The notes below the pieces were generated by a model. That model had not been told where the DNA came from. It made no database searches and worked only from the letters and a program-made list of their open reading frames with translations. Positions 44,111 to 55,227 of a stretch of 64,000 nucleotides of DNA are shown here, one piece after another. Source of the stretch: Ustulina deusta (taxonomy: Eukaryota; Ascomycota; Sordariomycetes; Xylariales; Xylariaceae); the NCBI GenBank assembly GCA_023159155.1, contig JAJNNX010000020.1, positions 496,001 through 560,000 on the forward strand, written 5' to 3'. Both the position numbers and the translations under genes were made by a program. The number at the start of each line of letters is the position of its first letter. The stretch's first letter is position 1.

Positions 44111-45142
44111 TCATCCGCGCCTTCGCCATCCAATCGCGCCCTCGTCCCTCTCACATCCCCGCTGCCGTTCCCACCGCCACTGCCGAACAATCACATCGCG
44201 AAAACAATCCCTGCCCCGTCCCAAGCGATACGACTGGCTTCCCACGGCATCGTACGTCTGCAGGACGACGGGCTCCTCGTCGCCCTCGGCAACGCAGAAC
44301 GTCCGCGGGAAGAAGGCTTTCGGGTAGCGTATCAGGACGCCGTTGAGCAGCCGGCGGGCCAGAAATCTCTTGAAGCCCGGATGCAGCGCTTTGTAGAACC
44401 GCATCGTGATGCCCGGGACCTCGTTCTTCTTGCCCAGGTTGTAGACGTGGATGCGGGCCGAGAAGACCTCGCTGGGGTTTCGCTGGAACGTGAAGTCGTA
44501 GCTGTAGCGCAGGGCATGGGTGAGGGCGGCCAGGTGTTCCCCGTATTTCACACATTCCTTGATCACGGCAGATTGCGTCGGGAGAAGTGCGTCGTTGGCC
44601 TGGCGCGAGATTGAATGGAAGGCCGCCATCGTCTGCATCGTCTCGTTTGCGATGATGTCTGATTCCGGGGCGGTGGCGGGAACCGGTCTGTCGGAGGCTG
44701 AGTCGGCGGTGGAATCAACGCCGCTGTCAGACCCCGAAGAACTTGGCTCATGTGGATGTAACTCTGATAGACCAGGGAACGCGCGGCAAGGGCTTGGTTC
44801 ACCGATGCATGGGCCATCTGAGCAGTTCAAGCTTGAGGTGTCGAGATCTAGTGTAATGGCTTCGCTATGGTAACTCGGGCGTACACACAGGTTGCGAGTT
44901 TTGTCGATTATGTCGAGCGTATCCGTGGATAAAGGGTTCTGGATTCCCTCTCGCCAAATAGTCACAGCCTCTATTAGCGCCGCACTAGGTCGAGCGCAGG
45001 GTCGCTTCACAGCATCGTCATCATGAGGCTGTCGCGGAGGAGGAGAATCTGCACTATTTGTGCGTGGCAGCAACGAAGACGCCTCGATTCTATCGCCTGC
45101 GATGCAGCTATGGGAAGATGCAGTGGGGTCGTAGCCGGACAT
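44111..45142 (-). CDS. Uncharacterised 343-residue protein
   Basis: This is an intronless open frame from a real ATG. Residues 1-160 are low-complexity and rich in Ser, Pro, Asp and Thr, probably disordered. Residues 160-330 look folded, with helical stretches (AALTHALRYSYDFTFQRNP) and a basic-hydrophobic block (FYKALHPGFKRFLARRLL). Arginines cluster at the C-terminus (QWRWERQRG...WRRRG). No signal peptide, membrane segment or known motif is seen. Codon use resembles the neighbouring real genes, and the frame is much longer than chance shadows nearby, which supports it being coding. I cannot assign a function. It could belong to a lineage-specific fungal family. Confidence 0.55.
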   Translation of the reverse strand: MSGYDPTASSHSCIAGDRIEASSLLPRTNSADSPPPRQPHDDDAVKRPCARPSAALIEAVTIWREGIQNPLSTDTLDIIDKTRNLCVRPSYHSEAITLDLDTSSLNCSDGPCIGEPSPCRAFPGLSELHPHEPSSSGSDSGVDSTADSASDRPVPATAPESDIIANETMQTMAAFHSISRQANDALLPTQSAVIKECVKYGEHLAALTHALRYSYDFTFQRNPSEVFSARIHVYNLGKKNEVPGITMRFYKALHPGFKRFLARRLLNGVLIRYPKAFFPRTFCVAEGDEEPVVLQTYDAVGSQSYRLGRGRDCFRDVIVRQWRWERQRGCERDEGAIGWRRRG

Positions 45143-46006
45143 TATAGCTGCTTCGCGATGGCGCTGTAGTTAAGGTATATGCCGCCAGCGAGATGGAGTC
45201 GGGACAAGAGGAGTTGGGCGACGATGATTTACTTGTCCAAGTCTTATGGGATATGGCCAGGCGTGACTTCTTTACTGGCATTTAGTCACCACGCAGGTAC
45301 GACTCCTTCCATCTGCTAGAGGTATGACGATAAGGTTTAGCGAATATGATTATTAGTATTAACATAGCCCAATAGGTACTGCTAAGCTTCTAAACTACCA
45401 GGAGAGAAATCACAAAACCGGGAACATGGAGAATTGATATAAAAACGACCGCCACGGTTTATATAGTTGCCAAGTCTGAAATAGCTTCTAAGTTCTAGGT
45501 GAATACGTTTGCCAGACAATAGCCGCCAAATTAAATTAATGTCCTAGTAAAGGCTTTGAAAAAATAATCTACTATTTTATCCCGTTTTTTATTTTTTATT
45601 TTTATCTTCTCCTTCTCCTCTCAAAGATAGGGCTCGATGGCTAGAACCGACACCCCCTTCCCGTGTACTCAGCATTGGTCGACCTCGAAATCCAGAACTT
45701 CACGATCAATCTTGAGCCCTTACTCACGAGGTGGAAATTAATTTCTAAATATGCTCTACATTCACATTATTTACTGATGACTGTAAAATAACCGAAAACG
45801 CCACCCAGTTCCCGCGAAGGAAGCCAATGAATCACCAACCGAGAAATGACAAGAACACCTAAATTCGCCAGGATCTCCCCATGTACCAACACCAAGAAGC
45901 GACCAATTAAGACCAACATAACCCTTAACACTCATGTCACTCTCGCCTTGGCAGAGAGGTTGAGTAGCCCACAGTATAGCCCATGGCAATGCCCTTGCGA
46001 ATCCGC
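45143..46006. other. Intergenic region
   Basis: It is AT-rich from about 45330 to 45640, including T-rich stretches near 45580-45605. No gene is seen. Near 46006 it should contain the 3' flank of the next minus-strand gene. Confidence 0.5.
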
Positions 46007-46537
46007 TTAGCAGTTGTTGGGTCGCGTGGCGACCAGGATGCCGCCGTTCTGCAGCCTGTCGGCAGTGACGCGGAAGTACGTATCGATAGCAGGCAGGACC
46101 TTTGAGCAGCGGACGGAATTCGCGTTCGTCAGCAGCGCAGATATCTGGGCCGAGGACATGCTGGCGCCGTTATCGGCGAAGTCCTGCAGCGCGTCCACGA
46201 CGACCTGGAAGGTGCCCTGGGTGACGAGGACGTTGTTCGCCCCGACTATGCGCGGGTCGGCGGAGAAGGTCTGGTCGAGCACCTTCTTGTGCAGCAGTTC
46301 GTCGTTCTCCGCGTCTAGGGCTACCTTGGCTGCTGCCGCTAGGTCGGAACCCTTCAGCGTTGGCACGGCTGAGAGAAATTGAGACACTACGCTGGTGTCT
46401 GCGCGCCAGTCGTTCTGTGCGTCGGCGAGCTGCTGGTTACCTGAATCCCTTGATGCGATGCCTGTTGGTAGGGCGAGGGTGAGGGAGAAGAGAGAGGCGA
46501 GAACGATGGGAAGCATGGTGGCTAGAGAGTACTGCAT
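46007..46537 (-). CDS. Small secreted protein, alanine-rich, two cysteines
   Basis: This is an intronless gene of 176 residues. A hydrophobic signal peptide (MLPIVLASLFSLTLALPTG, after a short n-region) ends near residue 30. The mature part is helical, Ala/Asp/Asn-rich, and carries only two cysteines, in NSVRCSKVLPAIDTYFR and at the very C-terminus (RPNNC). These could form one disulfide. Similar fungal secreted proteins of this length ending in RPNNC exist as an uncharacterised group, by my recollection. A TATA-like AATATAAGAG lies about 175 bases upstream on the minus strand (near 46707-46718). The start could also be the second ATG seven codons on. A role outside the cell is inferred from the signal peptide. 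Confidence 0.7.
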   Translation of the reverse strand: MQYSLATMLPIVLASLFSLTLALPTGIASRDSGNQQLADAQNDWRADTSVVSQFLSAVPTLKGSDLAAAAKVALDAENDELLHKKVLDQTFSADPRIVGANNVLVTQGTFQVVVDALQDFADNGASMSSAQISALLTNANSVRCSKVLPAIDTYFRVTADRLQNGGILVATRPNNC

Positions 46538-49499
46538 TTTGGTTGTTGGTTGGGTGAGTTGTGGGATTAGATGAAGAGTCCTCGTGAACCGATGCGTGAT
46601 TAGAGTATATTAGGTGTGATTGGATCAGATGGATGTGAGAGTACTAAGTGGTAGTGACTGTTGTGATGATGATGATCTGATGCCCTATGGATACTGACAT
46701 CGACCTCTTATATTCTCAACGATGGCGAGAACCCGATGGAAAGCACACATCAATTCTATCTAGAGTGGCAGTGCATTTCAGTCACCACGTCCGGATACTA
46801 CAACAAGGGGGCTCTGATAAAGAAACAAACACGAATCTCTCCGGCTCGCATCGAAGCCGATGCTGAAATAGACTGGAAATGGCCATTTCCGCGCCAGAAG
46901 CAGAGATGGGGGAGAACAAAGAACGAATGCACCTTGCAGCCTTGTGGTGATGTGGACTGGTGCTGACCAGTATGTCAGCGTTGCTGCGAGAGACAGACAG
47001 GGCCGGATACCGAATTAGAGTGGGAATACCCATATCCGATGAACCAGTGTCACTCGTACTAGACTGAATACGGCGACGACAGGCAAAAAGCTTGCGAAGG
47101 CGCACATCTACGCCCCACAGTCGCATTGCGGAGGGGACATAAAGAGAAGCTATCTACAGATATGTTTCTGCGGATGGCCATGGGATGGATAGGTCGCATG
47201 ACAGTGCATATTGATGCACAGCCACAGAAACAAACAATATGCGGAAGGTGTGTTTGCTATGGAGAGAGAGAGCTGAGCAATCAACCAACCGCAGCAGTCC
47301 TTTGTTCTTAAAATGGAAACTCGGTGCAACCCTCATTCCAATCGCCCGCCATCACAGCCGCTCCCGCGCGCTTCCGCCCTTTAGCGGGCGATCTAGCCTG
47401 CGAAATGATCGACCTGTACCGGACTGGAGGGTGGTAGTGAGGAGTCAGTAAAAACCTGTCATTATTCTTCGGTGCCTATTAGTGGTAGTTTGGGTGCACA
47501 ATGAAGGGATGCCCCAAAATGCACAGCCCAGATGCTGCAAGGTGGTAGATACGAAGTTGTCAGGCTACCGGCTGCATTTTGATAGTTTTGTCATCGTAAT
47601 AGTAACTGGTAGACGTAGACAGAGAATCGTATCGCTCTATAGCTGTAATCACAAAACCTGCTCCAGATTAAAATACCTGCCCAATTAAGGAAGCATTGCA
47701 CCACGGTACCTACAGAGGACCCGAATAAGTGAGCCGATGATCCGGACCTCCGTAAATCTTGCATAAGGTACCCTGTAAGCCAGGATACTACCTAGTAGCT
47801 AATACCTCAGTACCAATCACATTTCACTCAAGTACATGAGTACCCATTGTCATCACCTTACATAACCCAAATGCTGGGGACGCTAATTGCTATCCGATTA
47901 AGAAATGTATAAGAATCGTGCTCAATCGCAGCAGATGGCTTGGTATATTTCTTCAAGGCTATTCATGACATACATCTTCAATTCTAGTAGACATACGGGA
48001 TTCATGGTTGCACATTGAATTATACATAATAATAATAATCAATTCTTTATGATATTTTCTATGTATGAATTTTCTAGATATATTCGGTAGAAGCCGAAGC
48101 TCGAGGGCACCAATTGGGCGTAGTCTAATCGGATCAGCCAGATTGATTCAATGTGGAACCTACTACTAGCTATCACTGCAAACATATCTAAAAATAAAAT
48201 AACATTAGCTACACAACAGATGCACATTTATTTGCCTCTTCTTGGCTCGGTGATATATATAATAGAAGCGCAGTCCCGCATATAAACTATTACAGTCTCG
48301 AGAATGCATATAGTGTGTCATTATACCGCCATCATATTATTGATTTGTGATCGCGGTGGTGTATGTTTGTCTTAAGATATTGATCTCTACTACGCAGTGT
48401 GAGAGTTACAATAATACTCAAAACTTGGCCGGTATCCCTTAAATGACTGCACCAAAAAAGAAAATGTCAAAAATTGTTAAGGGCGTTACAAGTAATTTGT
48501 GTGAGACATGATATTTCGCCGCTCCCTATTTCCTATTCTACAGGTTTCATAGGTAGAGTCCTCCAATCTTTTATTATTATTACTGACCTAAAATATAGAG
48601 AAACAACAATACCTACCACAGTATGGAAGGCTAGATACAACTTTTTCACGGAGACCTAGGGATACCTATGTAGTACATGCTCTTTCGATAATACTCGCCT
48701 ATTTTAAATTAACTATTTTATTAAACCCAATTATCGTGATCGGTCAAACATAAGTATATATTATTCTTGTTGATGGCGTTGTGTGAAGAATTTGACTAAT
48801 GAAATATATATTTTGCAATTTTGTTCCTCAATTTTGGCATTGCGATACCTTTACTCCATTTCTGTTTCTTTATATCATTTGAATAAGGCGTCTACTCATG
48901 CGGTGGCATCGAGTTTCCTAATACTGTTACAATACATATATAATAGCAGCGAATGATCAAGTACGCAACTTGACTCCATGATGCTTTTGATAATATAATG
49001 GTATGGTACTGCAGTTCGGTTCTGTGACAGATATTACCAACAGTTAGTTTCGGCCACACACCGTATTATTAATTGATTGTGTCTCCTCAAAGAATTTAGC
49101 ACCGTGTTCTCTCGCAGATTGTATCCTTCTCGTTTGCGTGTTAATTCCAACTCTTGAGAAAAGCTGATACTAAGCATATGTTGGCGACTGAGAAAGCTGG
49201 CTCTCCCGCAACACAAATGAACAATGATTTTAAAGTGTCACGATTAATAATACCCTCGTGTCGAGCTTGAGGCTAGCAGGCTTTTTGAAATTGATTTACC
49301 AGACTTCGTTAAAGAAGGTAACTCTGCTCATCATGCCTCTTGTTGAAAATTAGATCGCCAAACTCGATCTCCACACCAAAATGTCGAACGAAGTGAACCC
49401 AGACTCAAAAGTCCTTTCCAAAACATCCACCACCAACAACATCTCCATCCCCTTTGCCTCGTCACCCAGCAAACTTATCGAACCAGAGCTTGTCCTCGA
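46538..49499. other. Long intergenic region, AT-rich in its right half
   Basis: About 3 kb holds no supportable gene. The segment 46538-47700 has ordinary composition. From about 47930 to 49250 it is AT-rich with stops in every frame, suggesting eroded repeat DNA. CCTAGTA / GGTACCTAC-type motifs occur at about 47706-47800. Confidence 0.5.
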
Positions 49500-50248
49500 T
49501 CAAATGGCAGTCTCGGAAACACCGACGCAGTAGTTGTAGCCGACCTCGAGATTGGCGCACCCAGAGTTGATATCCGGATTCCAAGCACGGAGCTCCACGA
49601 GGGTGATGTTGTTCGCGCTGAGGATGCCATCGCAGGAGTCGCCGCTGACGACCTTGTAGCAGTCGTCGCAGTTGCCAATCAGACCGGACTTGACAGGAAC
49701 AGGGCACGCCACGGGTGTGCCCGTCGAGTTGCCGACGCCGACGCAGACGACCTCGCCGATGGCCAAGTTGCTGCAAAAAGACTGTGAAGAGAAACGGTTA
49801 GTTAGAGTCCCTTGGGGCTATCCCCTCTCCCTTCGCCAGTCGTGGTTGGAGTCAATAGCGAAAACTGAAATTTAGAGGGAGACAAACGTCGACTTGTGGG
49901 TTCCACGAGTAGCTATTTGAGAATTAGCACCGATATTATTTAATTATCCCCCCCTTTTTGTTATGTGGGTAGCAAGGAGAACTCACAAATCAGCCAGGCT
50001 GTACACGTCTCCGAAGTCGTCCCGGATCGCATTGCAGGTGTCGCCCGAGCGGACAGTGTACGTGGCCGTGCCTAATAGTGACAGTAGTTAACAACTGCTA
50101 TCCTTGATGTTACGGTGGCGTTTATTAGTCGACGTTTCTTACAGTTGGTCGTGTAGCCCTGTCGAGCGACCAATTCGAATCCAGCGCTCGGCACAGCGAA
50201 GCCCTGGGTGGCAAAAGCCACGATGGAGAGGAGAGCTTGAGCGAGCAT
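49500..50248 (-). CDS. Secreted protein with two LysM domains
   Basis: Four exons, 50143-50248, 49987-50071, 49888-49912 (25 bases) and 49500-49781, give 165 residues. The signal peptide is MLAQALLSIVAFATQGFAVP. LysM 1 spans the introns: YTVRSGDTCNAIRDDFGD, then DFYSWNPQVDSFCSNLAIGE and VVCVGV. LysM 2 is CYKVVSGDSCDGILSANNIT, then LRAWNPDINSGCANLEVGYN and YCVGV. Both show the SGD-C, WNP and C-x-N-L features of fungal LysM domains, which bind chitin or related glycans. With no catalytic domain, this has the form of LysM effectors that shield hyphae or hide chitin fragments from host receptors. That role is inference. All junctions keep frame. TATAAAA lies about 165 bases upstream. Confidence 0.85.
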
Positions 50249-52178
50249 GTTGATCTGGAGTGTAATTGTATATACTGCGAGCGTATCGGTACGAATCAGG
50301 TCCAATCCGTTGATGGAGTGAGAATTGAGCGAGGACAAGGGAGGCAAGGCAAGTCGTAGTTGGGTGCGTGGTGATCTCTTCCTCGTTTCGACATCGTGGG
50401 ATAGTCCAAAGGTTTTATAGACGAAGACCTCTCCCCATGTTAAACTGCTCCGGCTGAGGCTATATCCACTGTTATGATCTGGTTTATTCCCGTGATATTA
50501 CCTCTGCCCGGGCCTTGTGTTGCCTGGCCGTCTGCCTAGAGACCCATGCAACAACAGCCCTGTCTCCCTCGTAAGAAGCAAGGGATAGGTAGCACAAAGC
50601 ATCGCGACAAAACTTTTAGCCATATCATTTCAATTCCCCTGTTGTTTCCTTCTCGCCGCCGATTAGTCTCATTCTCCGCGTCTTGGCTCAACTGACGGGC
50701 TATAAGTGGGTAAGACAATGATGCCTAACAACAGCATTAGGTCTAAATCAGCCCAGCCCACTAATTAACCCACGCCTTGGCACGCGCTGAAAACTGAGTT
50801 TAAGACCAGTGGTTCGCGAGGGAGAGGGGTCCTGGGCAAGGCATACTACCACTCAGTTTTTAGGAAGAGATAGATACGTACTAAAGAAATGCTGGCGGGA
50901 GTATTGCCATCCAATAGACCCAGCACTGATTTCATCCGCTTGGAATTGTTGGTGCAGCCAGTAATTATAATAGTTGCGATTTCTGATTGTATCAGTATAA
51001 TTGCTGAGCTGGGGAATCTATCAAAGTTGATTTCTTGCCCGAACGATTTGGCCCCCAATATCAGCTCCCATAACTTCCACAACGCTTACTAGGTAGAGAT
51101 CCTCCCCTCCCACAACCCTCGCGTAGCTATTTACAGGGCTTTGACCGTCTTTTCCAATACCCTAGTTTAGGTCATTGGTCTCGACCTGGTCTCTTTGCTT
51201 GGGTTATCCCGCCGTCATCTTACCCATGGCGCGTGCAGATATCAACTACCGATACACACCATTCCCTTTTGCATGGGATGAGTCATCAGGCAAGTTGCAA
51301 CCAGATCCTTCGACGCCAATATCTTGAAATTATCACACGATGACCTCAGTGCCAATTCCCGTACCGTACATGCATTGGGGAGACATGCCCCCGGCGCATC
51401 CGTCCAATGGAGAGCAAGGCGGTCGCAAAAGTTTCTCATTCTCCATGTTCCCCGCAACCTAACTTTCGTTAACATGACTTTATTTGCCTCATCCCCTAGG
51501 GACATCCTAGTTTTTCTGACCAAATTCACCTTTGCTACTCCAGTTTAGATAATTGTTATCGGTGACAACTTCAGCGATAGCTGGGAAGATACAACGTGAA
51601 CTTAAGTGGTGGGTTTATTGCTAAACGTTTACTCCGTGTTGGTGAGCTGGTTCCTCAGACTCTAAGAAATGGATTTTGCATTTCGAAGAGTATGGAATGC
51701 ATGGCATCCTGTTTTGATCATACTCTTAGCTATAAAGCGCAAATCCACCTATAGAAGTGTACCTCTAGGTGTAAGGGGAGGGTCACACTTGATTCATTGT
51801 GGGAATCGTTCTTATATCACTTGAATACGGATGTATTCGCTCCATTTTTTGGTAAGGATATGTACAGCATCGTTACACTTTCTCACTGGCATTAGGCAAC
51901 ATCTAAGCAAGGCTTAGCAAAGTATTCAAGAGTTATGAAGAAATCGGCATTATTCTAGTTTATGTAAGCGATGATCTAAGCCGCCCTGCCAGCAGGTTGT
52001 AGCTGGGTGTAGGCAATGCAGCTGCTTCTTGGGGAGAGAGCTTCTAATAATCTTTTTGCAACCATCTAGGTATCGTATTTAAAAGCAAAATATCCCTGCC
52101 ACGTTTGCCAGTAACTTTACACGTACTTATTGAATCACACAATGAATCTGGAAAGTTGGTTCAACCGCACGAGTCAGC
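50249..52178. other. Intergenic region
   Basis: This holds the LysM gene promoter and the 3' flank of the helicase gene. The frames at 51242-51548 overlap on opposite strands and have no motifs. Nothing else is recognisable. Confidence 0.5.
50413..50419 (-). promoter_or_regulatory. TATA box of the LysM gene
   Basis: TATAAAA on the minus strand lies 165 bases before the LysM start codon. It is supported by sequence and distance only. Confidence 0.45.
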
Positions 52179-55100
52179 CTAACCGTAAAGCAGATGTCGA
52201 ATATCCGCTACTGCGCCTTCCTCCTTGCGGATACAACCTTCGTCCTGGAATGCGAGGGCAACCAGCTTGCGTTTCTCGGACTGGATATCAAGTACGCGGT
52301 ATTCAACAGATCCTTCCACGAGAAGCTTGTAGACCGTGACCGGTCGATTCTGGCCAATTCTGTGTACTCGATCAACAGCTTGGTCCTCAATGGCCGGTGC
52401 CCACCCTACCCTTAAGTTAACATATCCACACTGACCTATAAAGATATCACAACTTACAACAATCGGTGAGGATGACGGTATCTGCCGCCGTCAAATTGAC
52501 GCCAACGCCAGCCGCGTGTAAACTGGCGAGCATTACTCGAGTCTCTGGATCGTTATTTAATCTTGCGACAGCTTCGTCTCTCTTTTTTATATTCATCTTT
52601 CCTTCGAGACGAGCACATTTAATCTTCTTTTCCACGAGAAGCACCTCAATGATATCGAGAAATGAGGTCCATTGAGAGAATATGACCACTTTGGATTTTG
52701 GATCCTGAAGATGCTTTTCCACTAGTGCCTCTAGCTGATCCGTTTTGGAGCTTCGTCGATCTGAGTCTACGTCTGCTCCTGCAAGAGCTTCCACATCAAG
52801 CGGCCGTGGTGCAAGCAAACCGTCTGCTGTCAATTCCTGGCGGCACATTGGACATCGCTCTTGTCTCCTAAGTGCGTCAACAATGCAGGTCCTTCCAAAA
52901 CGATGCTTGCAGGCGGTGATGACTGGATCGTGAGTCTGGATCGGGTCATAACAAATTGGACAGTCCTCGCTGATGCGAATCGCTTCAGCCAGAGCATCCA
53001 GCAAGATCTGAACATTTGCCGGTGTCAGCGCCACAAGCTCTTCATTGCCAAATTTCTCCAAAATATTCTTAACCCGGGACCCAGTTAGGGACCAGTGGTT
53101 GCATCTACAAATACTGTTAGCTGAGTGGAGATATGGGGTCTTCTGTGGTAGATGTTACATTTGTCTCAGGCGCAGAAGTGTCTCCAGCACGTTGGCGAAC
53201 TTTACTTCCGTTTCGCTATCGTTGTTACGATCACGATTGCGTTTCTTCTCATTTTTGCCATATGATCGCGAAACAAACTGTTGCAGAGTATCGCGAGCTT
53301 CCGTACTAGTCTGTCATTAGCGAAACATGCATGAAAGAAAGTCTTCATACTCACAGGATTTTGTCATATCTAAGCTGCTCTAGCTTGGTAAAACGAACTC
53401 GATGCACGTATTCGGTCTTTTCTGGCAATCGTAGGTTGATGAATGCCATGTCTTTCTTGCGACGAAGACACAGATCTTGAACTAATGCCTGAAATAGGGC
53501 TTGGGCTTCTCCACGGATTTTGACCTGGGCCGTGTTGTTCCTATCCTTGACAATACCCTCGAGTGGCCGGGCAATCCTACTATTAAAAATACTCTTTTCT
53601 TGAATTCCTCCAGTGATCTTAAGGAAAAGGAGAGCGGACCAGAAATCGGTTGCATTGTTGACGCTGGTGGCGCGTGAAGTTAGTATTATTGGTGAAGCAA
53701 ACGGTATGCAGGCTTTTTACTTACAAGGGGGTCCCGCTCAATATCCATCGAGACTTAGCTTGTAACTTGTATGCAGCCTGTGCGTTCTTCGTGTTGGGGT
53801 TTCTGATAACGTGGCCTTCATCAAGCACTACACGACGCCAGTTTACTCCGAACAGAGCAGTCCAGTTTGCTGATTTAAATTGGCTCGCAAGCAATCCGTA
53901 GCTGGTGATGACGACGTCATATTGAATTAGATCAGACTTCTTGAATTGGTGATATTTAAATGAACCGTGATATCTTAAGATACGAGGTACTCGGTCTGCC
54001 TCAACGTGTTCCGTGAACTGTTGTTCCCAGTTACTCAAAACACCAGTTGGAGCAACAATCAAGGTTGGTCCATTTTTGAAATCGTCATTCATAATTAGGC
54101 TGATCGTTTGAAGAGTCTTACCGAGACCCATTTCGTCAGTGAGAATACCACCAGAGAGAAGGCGAGGGCGCTGATTTGTGACATGGCCCGAAGCAAGATT
54201 TTGAAAGTTGCCCCCGGCGATTCGCTTCCATAACTGGACAACATCGTTCGAATCCGGAGCCGGAAGTTGAGGGTTCTCTTTGGCTTCCATCCAAGCGATT
54301 CCCTTGCAGGCGTCAGAAGTAGTTAAGCCAAGGGTATGTATGTCTTACCTGAAGTTGGTGGAATAGAAGGCTCGATTTGATTTCGCCTGGCTGCGCAGCC
54401 TGAGGCATGGCCGACAACGTTGCTTCATCCATATTGAGCACGTCCAGTGCACTTGGATCCGCTCGGAAATCCACGGCTTCGCTGTCTTCCAGCACCACTT
54501 GACGCGATTGACTATGCTCTGACGTGTCCATGCCTAGTGCCGGTGCATCGTTTTGACGCCCATGAGCGAGTGCTCTTTGGGCTTGGGCTTCCTTCCTTGT
54601 GTTCTTCAGCTCCGCGGCTTTTAGGAGTTTGTCGGCTTTCAACTTGGCTTCAAGTGCTAAGCGGGCTGCTGGGTCACTGGTGCCATAAAAATAAAGTCGA
54701 ATTGGACAGTCAAAAGGGCCCTTGTGGCCAATGAGAATTCCGTCCAGCACAATCTCACCCCTATCCATGTATGGGGCCAACTTCTGAACAAGGTTGCGAG
54801 GTAGGTGGCCGATCTGACTTCCCATGACGTTGTTGACCTGAACAGCATTGCTATCATACTCGTTTCCGAGATCACGGAAGCACAAGATCGATTCGCCCGG
54901 TGTCACTATACCATTGTAGTATCGGACTCCAACGATTTTGTTCTCCATGCTTCCATAGAACTCCAGCAATGGAGTCTCCGGGATGCCGCCATCATCCCCA
55001 ACGCCGTTAGGGTCTTCAAGCGACGATGCACCGTGATGGAGTTGGGCCGAAGAGCTCAGTGAAGATGGCAGGTTGTGATGCGACGGGACTGAAGACGATA

Positions 55101-55227
55101 GCGACCTGTGAGCATTCGAGGATTGGCTTGGGGCGAACACAGGATCATTATCACCATGTCGGGCTACTTTGCTACCCGACTGTTTCCTGGCCAAGCCGGA
55201 GGATGCTGCCCTTTTCCGACGGAGCAT
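52179..55227 (-). CDS. HIRAN-SNF2-RING DNA translocase (HLTF/Rad5-like)
   Basis: Six exons, 54349-55227, 53725-54302, 53355-53663, 53159-53305, 52458-53104 and 52179-52405, give 928 residues in frame. Order of domains: a disordered basic N-terminus; a HIRAN domain at about 97-190 (VGVRYYNGIVTPGE, GNEYDSNAVQV, GHLPRNLVQKL), which in HLTF binds DNA 3' ends; SNF2 motif I DEMGLGKT (349-356); motif II DEGH (454-457) in place of the usual DEAH; motif III ILSGTP; a RING at about 686-725; and the C-terminal helicase half with KVVIFSQWTSFLDIIE, GVGVNLTAADTVIL and VDRVHRIGQNRPVTVYKL. The domain order is that of HLTF/Rad5 post-replication-repair ubiquitin ligases. The RING has glycine (G708) where the family has a zinc-binding cysteine (H-R-F-G-R-T-C). 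The first residue of exon 3 reads F where the family has L. Confidence 0.9.
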
